Shown: in pieces, positions 7,450-13,376 of the stretch | Position numbering within the stretch: position 1 is the stretch's first letter | How the letters are laid out: each line of letters begins with the position of its first letter | Assembly (NCBI GenBank): GCA_013813755.1 | Contig: JACCRD010000151.1 | Location: 1 to 15,056, forward strand | Reading direction: 5' to 3' | Length of the DNA stretch: 15,056 nt | From: Acidobacteriota bacterium | GTDB taxonomy: Bacteria; Acidobacteriota; Blastocatellia; Pyrinomonadales; Pyrinomonadaceae | Made by a program: the position numbers and the translations under genes | The notes under the pieces: generated by a model | Told to the model about the DNA's origin: nothing | Databases searched by the model: none | Seen by the model: only the letters and a program-made list of their open reading frames with translations

Positions 7450-8460
7450 TTAAAGACCGCTGCGAACAACGTCGTGGAGACGCAGAAGACCAATACAAAT
7501 TTTATTGTCGTCAACGATTGGCAAAACGGAAATTTGCATCGGGCGATTTTCCATTAATTGCAAAGCGTCGAAGGCAAGCATCTCCGGCGCGGAAGTCGTC
7601 GGATTTCGGGTCATCATCTGTTCGGCGGTTAATTGTTCAAAATTTTGCGGCGAAGTTTTCTCGATTGCGCGCCGTAGATCGCCATCGGTAATGATGCCGA
7701 GCAGACACGAGCTTTCGTCAACCACATTGACCGCGCCGAGCGAGTGTCTGGAAATTGATTTGACTACTTCCAGCCAGTTGGCATTCGCACAAATAGCAGG
7801 ACTTTCATGCATTAAATCCCTAACCTTCAGAGTAAGTCGTTTGCCGAGCCGTCCAGCCGGATGATTCGCCGCAAAATCCTCTTGCGTTTTTCCTTTTGAC
7901 TGCATCAAGGTCATCGCCAAAGCGTCTCCGATTGCCAGCGCGACAGTGGTTGAAGTAGTCGGCGCAAGATTTAGAGGGCAGGCTTCCTGATCGACGGATG
8001 CGTCCAAAACGACATCTGATCGCCGCGCAAGAGTTGAATTTGTGTTTCCGACAATCGAAATGATACAAATTTTTCTTGCCTTCAAAGTCGGCAGAAGCAA
8101 TAAAATTTCATCAGTTTCGCCCGAATTGCTCAAAGCTATCAGCACATCACCTTGAGTAATAACGCCAAGACTTCCGTGGAGCGCGTCAGATGGGTGAACA
8201 AAAATCGCAATCGTTCCGGTGCTGGTCAGTGTCTGGGCAATTTTTTGCGCGATGATTCCTGATTTGCCGACACCGGTGACAATAACTTTGCTTTTGCATT
8301 CTTCTAAAATTTCGATAGCCTGCCGCACAACCTCTTTTTCCAGACGCATCGCCGCCTGCTCGATCGCCGAAGCTTCAAGTTTTAATAACTCAACGACTTT
8401 TTCAAAACTATGTATCACAATTAAATTTACTTGCAGACTAAATAAACAGGAGTTACGCAT
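7450..8460 (-). CDS. kdsD: D-arabinose 5-phosphate isomerase (SIS plus two CBS domains)
   Basis: A cytoplasmic enzyme converting ribulose 5-phosphate to arabinose 5-phosphate, the first step to Kdo in lipopolysaccharide. With the 8460 start (336 residues), the SIS domain spans about 35-205: VTGVGKSG (61-68), LSNSGETDE (110-118), DQEACPLNLAPT (157-168) and NHPAGRLG (199-206). These hold the Lys, Glu, Glu and His that correspond to the catalytic set of E. coli KdsD. Two CBS domains follow (about 214-271 and 280-336), with the family's GIITDGDLRR motif. The start is uncertain. The ATG at 8460 touches an inverted-repeat element and gives an N-terminus unlike the family; a GTG at 8418 gives 322 residues and fits the family better. 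Neither has a good Shine-Dalgarno sequence. It lies downstream of the ChaN-like gene. The homologues KpsF and GutQ share the architecture, so the exact subtype is unproven. Confidence 0.92.
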   Translation of the reverse strand: MRNSCLFSLQVNLIVIHSFEKVVELLKLEASAIEQAAMRLEKEVVRQAIEILEECKSKVIVTGVGKSGIIAQKIAQTLTSTGTIAIFVHPSDALHGSLGVITQGDVLIALSNSGETDEILLLLPTLKARKICIISIVGNTNSTLARRSDVVLDASVDQEACPLNLAPTTSTTVALAIGDALAMTLMQSKGKTQEDFAANHPAGRLGKRLTLKVRDLMHESPAICANANWLEVVKSISRHSLGAVNVVDESSCLLGIITDGDLRRAIEKTSPQNFEQLTAEQMMTRNPTTSAPEMLAFDALQLMENRPMQISVLPIVDDNKICIGLLRLHDVVRSGL

Positions 8461-8461
8461 T

Positions 8462-8541
8462 TGCAGAAACACGCGCGAACTAAGTGTGTTGATTCGCTCG
8501 ACTTTGTTTGGTTGCGTCCTTACTACGTGTGAGCTTCTGCA
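8462..8541. repeat. Imperfect 80-bp inverted-repeat element between chaN-like and kdsD
   Basis: TGCAGAA (8462-8468) pairs with TTCTGCA (8535-8541), and after a 4-nt bulge (8531-8534) ACACG (8469-8473) pairs with CGTGT (8526-8530). The inside is richer in GC than the flanks. It resembles a small dispersed non-coding repeat more than a terminator, since no T-tract follows either arm. Only one copy is present in this window. Confidence 0.4.
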
Positions 8542-8595
8542 TTTTCCATTAAACTGCCTTATTCCGAATAAAATAAAAACAACAGAAAATAGATT

Positions 8596-9495
8596 TCACT
8601 TAAAACTTCGCGGCTCTTTCGCATCGGTTAAAATTACAAAATCACCTAAATTTTCGTGCCTTACTTTGTCAAAATTTTTAAAGTTGTCTTCATAACGCAT
8701 CGTGACAACCAAAAATTTTGCGCCGGGCTGATATTTCAAGAGTTGTTCGGCTGTTCCCAGACGATTTTCAGTGTGAAAACTGCCGTTGAGATGAACGATC
8801 AACGCATTTTTTTGTTTTTTCAAATGCTCCGCAATCGAAAAAGCCATTGTCGCGTCCCAGAGAGTCTGGGAGTCGAAAATTTTTGATAAACCGTGATTTT
8901 CGCTGCCGTCTCCACCCATTAAACGATTAAATTTTTCTTTATATTCCTTTGAAGACTCGCCAAACGGGAGCGGCGCGAGCCACGTCCGGGCAGCGGGCGA
9001 AAGCGGTATAAGCGCGTCGCGTCCGTTTCTAGACACCATATTTATATAGCGACGGGGCGCGTTTGCAGCGATCACTGAAAGCATATTTTGTTTGGCAAAT
9101 TCCAGTAGAGGGCGATAGTCGCTTTTGTAATTATTCCAGGGGCGCGTATCGTCAAGAAATTTTTTCTCGGTAATTAAATTTTGCAAATATTCATCAACCA
9201 CAATCTGCGTGTCGCGCTCAAACATTTCTAAAGAAAGCGCCATTTTTCGCCGCTCTCCAAATTTTTCATAGACAGATTTCAATATTTCGAACTGGAGCTC
9301 GTGAGCGATTTTATCATCGTGGTTTTCTCCTAAAAAGATGACATCGTTTTTTTCAGCTAAAGCAACGATTTCACTTATACTCGAAGACTTTCCTTTGGAA
9401 TTGTAAATTTGAAAGCCGGCTTGGCTGGATTGCGCGAAGTTAGAAATTGTTGTCATTAAAAAAATAAAAATTATGATAATCGAATTTTTGAACAT
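8596..9495 (-). CDS. ChaN-like secreted haem-binding/TIKI-superfamily protein
   Basis: A 299-residue exported protein of the ChaN family (haem-binding uptake protein, related to the erythromycin esterase/TIKI fold). A signal peptide occupies about residues 1-21 (cut near NFA/QSS); there is no lipobox cysteine, unlike the lipoprotein ChaN of Campylobacter. Family motifs are VIFLGENHDD (52-61), ALSLEMFERD (86-95) and HLNGSFHTENRLG (235-247). The conserved Glu57, His59, Glu90 and His241 are candidate metal- or haem-site residues. I chose the ATG at 9495 because GGAGAA (9509-9504) lies eight bases upstream and the signal peptide begins there; the frame itself extends ten codons further. A TATAAT on the minus strand at 9538-9533 could be its -10 box, but no -35 is apparent. 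A role in haem or iron handling is inferred from family membership. Confidence 0.85.
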   Translation of the reverse strand: MFKNSIIIIFIFLMTTISNFAQSSQAGFQIYNSKGKSSSISEIVALAEKNDVIFLGENHDDKIAHELQFEILKSVYEKFGERRKMALSLEMFERDTQIVVDEYLQNLITEKKFLDDTRPWNNYKSDYRPLLEFAKQNMLSVIAANAPRRYINMVSRNGRDALIPLSPAARTWLAPLPFGESSKEYKEKFNRLMGGDGSENHGLSKIFDSQTLWDATMAFSIAEHLKKQKNALIVHLNGSFHTENRLGTAEQLLKYQPGAKFLVVTMRYEDNFKNFDKVRHENLGDFVILTDAKEPRSFK

Positions 9496-9875
9496 CAAGA
9501 TTATTCTCCAAAAATAATATTGCAAACAGAATATTATAAATTTAACTTTACGTTATTCCCCCGCAGGAAATCGAATCTTTATCGCTTAATACTTATTATA
9601 TTTAACACTGGAATTAGAGCCGTTATCAAATCCAATAATAAACGGGTCTGTGTTAATAAAATTTATGTCTCAAATAAAGACGGCTTGGTAGAAAATGTGT
9701 GTTTGAAAACGAAACGTTGCAAATTTAATGCTGTCTGTAAAATTTAGTTTCTTAAAACTGAATGGTTATAAACATTAAACTTTAACCTCTCATTCTTTTC
9801 TGGCACGTCTATTGCTCATTTACTATTTCAAGCTAAACAGCTAAAATTTTCAAATGTTTAATAGAGGAGATTATT
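9496..9875. other. Intergenic region between divergent chaN-like and stress-protein genes
   Basis: About 380 bp without a convincing gene. It holds the chaN-like ribosome-binding site and a lone TATAAT (9538-9533, minus strand) near the left end. Towards the right end it holds the sigma-54 promoter and GAGGAG (9864-9869) before the stress-protein ATG. A 75-codon open frame on the plus strand lacks a ribosome-binding site, is AT-rich and resembles nothing, so I treat this as non-coding. I could not find a strong dyad for an activator in the 100-200 bp upstream of the sigma-54 site. Confidence 0.6.
9800..9816 (+). promoter_or_regulatory. Sigma-54 (RpoN) promoter, -24/-12 type
   Basis: The sequence CTGGCACGTCTATTGCT matches the YTGGCACG-N4-TTGCW consensus at every fixed position of both elements, with GG at 9802-9803 and GC at 9814-9815 exactly 12 bp apart as required. 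The start point would be near 9827, giving a leader of about 49 nt before the stress-protein ATG at 9876. Sigma-54 promoters need an AAA+ enhancer-binding activator; none is encoded in this window. Confidence 0.8.
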
Positions 9876-10628
9876 ATGAATAACCAAGATAAATTTAGAG
9901 ACGGGTCAGTTAGTGAAGAAGCATCAGCTATCGGTGACAGAGTTGTCGGAAATGTAAAAGATGCGGCAGGCTCGGTGACGGGCAATCGTTCATTGGAACG
10001 TGAAGGTGAAGCGCAAGCTAACTTCGGATCTGCCAGACAGGAAAATAACGATGTCATAAATGACAACACGGTTTCTGACAATTTAGGCACCACCCGCACA
10101 ACGGGTAGCAGTAGCGGAATGTTGACCGGTATGTTTACAGACCGCGACAGCGCTGAAAGAGCTTATAATTCAGCTATTAGCCGTGGCTATTCAAAAGATG
10201 AAGTTAATTTAATGATGTCCGATCAAACACGCGGTTCGTGGTACAGCGATGACGATACCATGGGAGATACGGCTCTCGGCAGTAAAGCGTTGGAAGGTGC
10301 GGGAACGGGTTCTGCAATTGGCGGTACGCTTGGCGCTATTATTGGCGGTATTGCGGCAATCGGAACCAGCGTTTTGTTACCGGGTGTTGGTTTGATTGTT
10401 GCCGGTCCACTTGCCGCGGCATTAGCCGGCGCTGGTGCGGGCGGTTTAACCGGTGGGCTGGTCGGTGCTTTAATCGGTTCGGGTATTCCTGAAGAACGCG
10501 CTCATCTTTATGAGGAAGGAGTCAAAAACGGCGGTGCCGTAATGGGTATTACTCCTCGTAATGCTGAAGATGCCGATTACTTCGAAAACGAATGGAAAAA
10601 CAGCAACGGTCAACACATCTATCGTTAA
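9876..10628 (+). CDS. Stress protein with CsbD-like and YflT-like parts and a glycine-rich membrane-type segment
   Basis: A 250-residue protein in three parts. Residues about 15-50 resemble the CsbD stress-protein repeat (GDRVVGNVKDAAGSVTG, then LEREGEAQ). Residues about 82-118 resemble the N-terminus of general stress protein 17M/YflT (GMFTDRDSAERAYNSAISRG). Residues about 138-204 are very rich in Gly and Ala with hydrophobic runs, a glycine-zipper pattern suggesting membrane insertion or packing. The C-terminus (205-250) is acidic and contains the IPEERAHLYEEGVKNGG motif seen with this type of protein. The start at 9876 has GAGGAG six bases upstream. It is transcribed alone from a sigma-54 promoter and ends at a hairpin terminator. 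A role in general or osmotic stress is inferred from the families; biochemical function is unknown for both domains. Confidence 0.82.
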   Translation: MNNQDKFRDGSVSEEASAIGDRVVGNVKDAAGSVTGNRSLEREGEAQANFGSARQENNDVINDNTVSDNLGTTRTTGSSSGMLTGMFTDRDSAERAYNSAISRGYSKDEVNLMMSDQTRGSWYSDDDTMGDTALGSKALEGAGTGSAIGGTLGAIIGGIAAIGTSVLLPGVGLIVAGPLAAALAGAGAGGLTGGLVGALIGSGIPEERAHLYEEGVKNGGAVMGITPRNAEDADYFENEWKNSNGQHIYR

Positions 10629-10653
10629 TTTTACTGGCTAATTAACCAGCGAC

Positions 10654-10688
10654 AAAAAAACTCTGTCTTACAAAGGCAGAGTTTTTTT
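10654..10688. terminator. Bidirectional intrinsic terminator
   Basis: A 16-bp stem (10654-10669 with 10673-10688, one T-G wobble) closes a 3-nt loop ACA. Seven A precede and seven T follow the CTCTG core, so it can stop transcription both ways. It lies 26 nt after the stress-protein stop codon and overlaps by two bases the stop codon of the convergent deoxyhypusine-synthase-like gene (10687-10689). Confidence 0.9.
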
Positions 10689-11643
10689 ATTCTTCGCAAA
10701 TAATTTGCGCGGCAAGCAGCGGAATCATTAATTCGTGATGACCGGTGATGGAAAAACCACGTCCCCTGTTATTTGCTGTCGGACGGCGCACAACATTAGT
10801 ATTCGGTCGGTAACTCTGTATAAAATCGAAATTTGCGGTCGTAAAATCTTCAAGCGGAAAACTTAAATTTCGGATGACCGTTACGGCTTTCAGAAAAATT
10901 TCCGGAAGAATTACGGCAGAACCGACATTTAAGTAAACTCCTCCACCATTTATTTCCTTAACTATTGAGCAAAAAAGTTTGAAATCAAGATGTGAAGCGG
11001 CTCCGAGCGCGGCTCCGTCACTGGTTTTGTGGAAATGCCCGATGTCTGCGCCGATTGCCAGATGAGCGGTAAACGGTATTTTTTGTTTATAACTTTCACA
11101 AAGAAGCGAAACTTTTGCGTTTGGCGGATTAAAGCTCGAAACTTCCCGTCCCATCGCCTCACCCAAACCGATATTATCCTCGCAAGCATTTTTCGCGGCG
11201 GCATTCAAAATTTCTCCGGTTTCGCGGGCGGCGCCAAAATCGCCTTTATTTAAACTCGCATCGACATCTTCACTGGTAAATCCGACAAATGCGATTTCCG
11301 TATCGTGAACCAGCACCGAGCCATTGGAAGCGATTGCCGAAACATACCCACGCTGCATTAAATCAATAATGATCGGCGCGAGTCCGGTTTTAACGACGTG
11401 ACCGCCGAGTCCCCAGACTATTGGTTTACCCGAATCTCTGGCGCGGCGAATCTGTTTGGCAATCTCCGAGAGCGATTCGACGGCGAGAATTTTCGGCAGT
11501 TTTTTGAAAAAATCTTTGAGCGAATCGGTTTCAGCTACGGGTTCGGCGAAATTTTTGATCGCAACTTTGCTCGGTCGTGAGGCGAGTTCGTAGGTTTTAA
11601 CGGCATCAAAATTTATCGGTTCAAAATTTTCATAGATTGACAT
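10687..11643 (-). CDS. Deoxyhypusine-synthase-like protein
   Basis: A 318-residue cytoplasmic protein, tentatively placed in the deoxyhypusine synthase (DHS) NAD-binding superfamily. Supporting features are the glycine-rich KPIVWGLGGHVVKTGLAP (73-90), which takes the place of the DHS nucleotide-binding start; HLAIGADIGH (194-203); GGGVYLNVGSAVILPE (233-248), parallel to the DHS GGGV segment; and the C-terminal SITGHHELMIPLLAA (298-312), close to the DHS tail. The catalytic lysine context of true DHS (GKI before the tail) is not evident; RRPT and NRGRG stand there instead. Bacteria generally lack eIF5A, so a hypusine role is unlikely and the substrate is unknown. The ATG at 11643 has no Shine-Dalgarno sequence, but a TATAAA lies seven bases upstream, as in leaderless genes. 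It stands alone between two terminators. Confidence 0.6.
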   Translation of the reverse strand: MSIYENFEPINFDAVKTYELASRPSKVAIKNFAEPVAETDSLKDFFKKLPKILAVESLSEIAKQIRRARDSGKPIVWGLGGHVVKTGLAPIIIDLMQRGYVSAIASNGSVLVHDTEIAFVGFTSEDVDASLNKGDFGAARETGEILNAAAKNACEDNIGLGEAMGREVSSFNPPNAKVSLLCESYKQKIPFTAHLAIGADIGHFHKTSDGAALGAASHLDFKLFCSIVKEINGGGVYLNVGSAVILPEIFLKAVTVIRNLSFPLEDFTTANFDFIQSYRPNTNVVRRPTANNRGRGFSITGHHELMIPLLAAQIICEE

Positions 11644-11650
11644 AAATAAA

Positions 11651-11656
11651 TTTATA
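11651..11656 (-). promoter_or_regulatory. Possible -10 box giving a leaderless transcript
   Basis: TATAAA on the minus strand (11656-11651) is followed by seven bases and then the ATG at 11643, so initiation would fall on or next to the start codon. A weaker alternative further upstream is TTGGCA followed, after 16 bp, by TAGAAG. No -35 hexamer is well placed for the TATAAA box. Confidence 0.3.
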
Positions 11657-11725
11657 CCACAGCGTTTCTTCTACCGCGATTTTTAATATTGCCAAGTTAA
11701 TTAATTTTACACTCGCTTTACAAAC

Positions 11726-11757
11726 AAAAAAGGCAGCCAAAAAGAGACTGCCTTTTC
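11726..11757 (-). terminator. Intrinsic terminator of the carboxypeptidase-regulatory-like gene
   Basis: Read on the minus strand, AAAAGGCAG (11756-11748) pairs with CTGCCTTTT (11736-11728) around an 11-nt loop and is followed by more T. It lies about 23 nt after the stop codon of the minus-strand gene ending at 11779, ahead of the deoxyhypusine-synthase-like gene, and separates the two. Confidence 0.82.
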
Positions 11758-11778
11758 TTCAAGCTTGTAAAAAAACAA

Positions 11779-12696
11779 TTACCTGCCAGTGAGCGCCAAA
11801 CCGCGGAGTTGTCCAGTAAAATTTGTTTCGGTCAAGTCTTCGGTCAAATTAATCACCATGCTCGAAGAATCAAAAATATAATTTTTAGAAAAGACCTGCA
11901 AAACATACGTCTCGCCCGTCGGAACTTCCGAAAACTGGTAATGACCAAAACTCATGCTGGTTGCATAAATTGGCTCGGTTAAAGAACCGCCTACCAGCAT
12001 TATTCTAACGTTTCTAATTCCTCTGCCATTTGTGCTGGTAATGCGTCCGCTGATGGTTGCCCCTGCTGCGGTTGGTCCAATCGCTTGCACTTGAAAATTA
12101 TCAATTCTGAATGTTCCGGTAGTTCCGCTTGCGCCACTGGCGGCTACTCTAAAATACACTGTCGGTTGATTGTTAAGAGCAGTTATACCACTTAAATCAA
12201 AACTTAATGCACCGAAAGTAGTTGGAACGGCAAACGTTCTGGCATCGACAAAAGTTACGCCGTCTAAACTGTATTGCAAAACGCCATTCGGCGGACCGGT
12301 ACTACTTCTTAGCGCTTGAAAAAACACCATATAATTACTGAATGAGGCAACATTATTTAATTGGAATTGGAAATATTGTTGTGTAGTTGTTGCATTGGTA
12401 ATGCTGACAGATAATCCAGCCACAGGAGCCGCCGTAAATGCTGGCGGCGCAGCCGCCGTAGTACCAGTTGGAGCTGTGCAAGTTCCTGTGCTTGTAGTAA
12501 ATACGGACGCGACGACTCCAGAAGACGTTCCTGGACTGCAAGGCGTTCCAGAAGCCGCATTATTAAAGTTATAATTAACAATCGTCGTTTGTGCGCTGAC
12601 ATTTGAACTAAATAGAGCAAAGCAAATTGCCATCAGCGAAACGATTCCGAGTTTTCGCACGAAATCGGACAAAACTTTTTGACTAAAATCTTTCAT
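11779..12696 (-). CDS. Secreted protein with C-terminal carboxypeptidase-regulatory-like domain
   Basis: A 305-residue exported protein. The signal peptide covers residues 1-35 (hydrophobic 17-30, cut after VSA). Residues about 38-205 are rich in Thr, Ser, Ala and Gly with strand-like FxFxL and DNFQV patterns, resembling a beta-sandwich of surface proteins, and contain two cysteines (Cys53, Cys73). Residues about 213-296 form a carboxypeptidase-regulatory-like (CarboxypepD_reg, transthyretin-like) domain: ISGRITSTNGRGIRNVRIML, then GHYQFSEVPTGETYVL. The tail LRGLALTGR is short and basic. The start at 12696 is well supported by AGGAGAA (12708-12702) five bases upstream. It has its own promoter candidate and terminator and appears monocistronic. 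The role, probably adhesion or surface structure, is inferred only from the domain type. Confidence 0.85.
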   Translation of the reverse strand: MKDFSQKVLSDFVRKLGIVSLMAICFALFSSNVSAQTTIVNYNFNNAASGTPCSPGTSSGVVASVFTTSTGTCTAPTGTTAAAPPAFTAAPVAGLSVSITNATTTQQYFQFQLNNVASFSNYMVFFQALRSSTGPPNGVLQYSLDGVTFVDARTFAVPTTFGALSFDLSGITALNNQPTVYFRVAASGASGTTGTFRIDNFQVQAIGPTAAGATISGRITSTNGRGIRNVRIMLVGGSLTEPIYATSMSFGHYQFSEVPTGETYVLQVFSKNYIFDSSSMVINLTEDLTETNFTGQLRGLALTGR

Positions 12697-12735
12697 ATTG
12701 ATTCTCCTTTATTTGAATTGAACTTAAATTGTTTT

Positions 12736-12764
12736 CCGACATTTTGCAGAGTTGGAGATGTCGG
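12736..12764. promoter_or_regulatory. Leader hairpin upstream of the carboxypeptidase-regulatory-like gene
   Basis: CCGACAT (12736-12742) and ATGTCGG (12758-12764) form a 7-bp stem with a 15-nt loop. On the minus strand it would sit in the leader RNA about 40 nt before the ATG, with no T-tract after it; on the plus strand it is followed by TTTTT and would look like a weak terminator, although no plus-strand gene precedes it. The role is unclear. Confidence 0.4.
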
Positions 12765-12779
12765 TTTTTAATTGGCTAG

Positions 12780-12808
12780 ATTTTAAATTACTTCTCTGAT
12801 TCAAACAA
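12780..12808 (-). promoter_or_regulatory. Candidate sigma-70 promoter for the carboxypeptidase-regulatory-like gene
   Basis: On the minus strand TTGTTT (12808-12803) is followed after 17 bp by TAAAAT (12785-12780), a five-of-six match to the -10 consensus. The leader would be about 75 nt and would contain the hairpin at 12736-12764. Confidence 0.3.
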
Positions 12809-12883
12809 GGGTTTTTGATTCGCCCGTAACATTTATTTAAGGTGTTAGTGAAATTAGTAGTAGAGTTGATAACAATTTGAACG

Positions 12884-12900
12884 AAAAAATCGTTAGCGAT
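12884..12900 (-). terminator. Weak candidate terminator after the haem-protein gene
   Basis: On the minus strand a 4-bp stem ATCG/CGAT with loop CTAA is followed by a run of T, about 10 nt after the haem-protein stop codon. The stem is short, so termination here is doubtful. Confidence 0.2.
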
Positions 12901-12909
12901 AAAAAATCC

Positions 12910-13374
12910 TTAAGTCAGCGGCAACATCGACTTTTCAGCATCCGTCCAATCGCACAATATCTTTTTATCATCGTCGGAAAGCTGCGCGTCTCGGTGAATC
13001 CACAGATATTGATAATGCGGCATCTCTCCGCTCGTTACCATTTCGCATATTTCTTCTAATTTATGTTTTTTTCGTTTTGTGTCGTAGATTGCCCAAGTTG
13101 AAAGATTCAATTCCCGGCGACCTTCGTTGATGTGGTCAATTATTCCCCAGGACATTGGCGCGACTTGTGAATACCACGGGTAATTTGAATTGTTTGTATG
13201 ACAATCATTGCAGGAACGACTCAAAATTTTTGCGACTTCATCAGGAACGTACGTTGTTGCCTCTAAAGTCTCGGCTGCAATAATTGGCGGATTTATTTTT
13301 GCCGGGCGATAAAATTGAATTGCGACAAAGGCAACAAATAATACAACAGCCGTGATTTTCAAAGTTTTTTTCAT
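12910..13374 (-). CDS. Membrane-anchored haem-binding protein (CxxCH)
   Basis: A 154-residue protein with an N-terminal membrane helix (about 7-20) acting as anchor or uncleaved signal, and one c-type haem motif CNDCH (55-59). The sequence after it, NNSNYPWYSQVAPMSWGIIDHINEGRRELNLSTW, at about 61-94, is diagnostic of the small haem-binding domain family. Later GEMP (117-120) and a W-rich C-terminus follow; Met74 and Met118 are candidate axial ligands. The haem would lie on the outer side of the membrane. I chose the ATG at 13374 because the membrane helix starts there, although the frame is open further upstream, overlapping the dehydrogenase. It begins two bases after the dehydrogenase stop codon, with no Shine-Dalgarno sequence of its own, so translational coupling is likely. 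It may accept electrons from that enzyme; this is inferred from position. Confidence 0.86.
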   Translation of the reverse strand: MKKTLKITAVVLFVAFVAIQFYRPAKINPPIIAAETLEATTYVPDEVAKILSRSCNDCHTNNSNYPWYSQVAPMSWGIIDHINEGRRELNLSTWAIYDTKRKKHKLEEICEMVTSGEMPHYQYLWIHRDAQLSDDDKKILCDWTDAEKSMLPLT

Positions 13375-13376
13375 CT

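Noticed and set aside
8219..8695. Open frame of 158 codons on the plus strand spanning kdsD, the spacer and the end of the chaN-like gene
   Set aside because: It crosses two well-supported genes on the other strand and the repeat element, and has no family resemblance or start signal.
9520..9747. Open frame of 75 codons in the chaN-like/stress-gene spacer
   Set aside because: AT-rich, no ribosome-binding site, Lys/Asn-rich random-looking product, and it starts inside the chaN-like leader; judged non-coding.
9741..9760. Short dyad AGTTT/AAACT upstream of the sigma-54 promoter as an activator site
   Set aside because: Arms are only five AT-rich bases and such dyads occur by chance in this spacer; not reported as a binding site.
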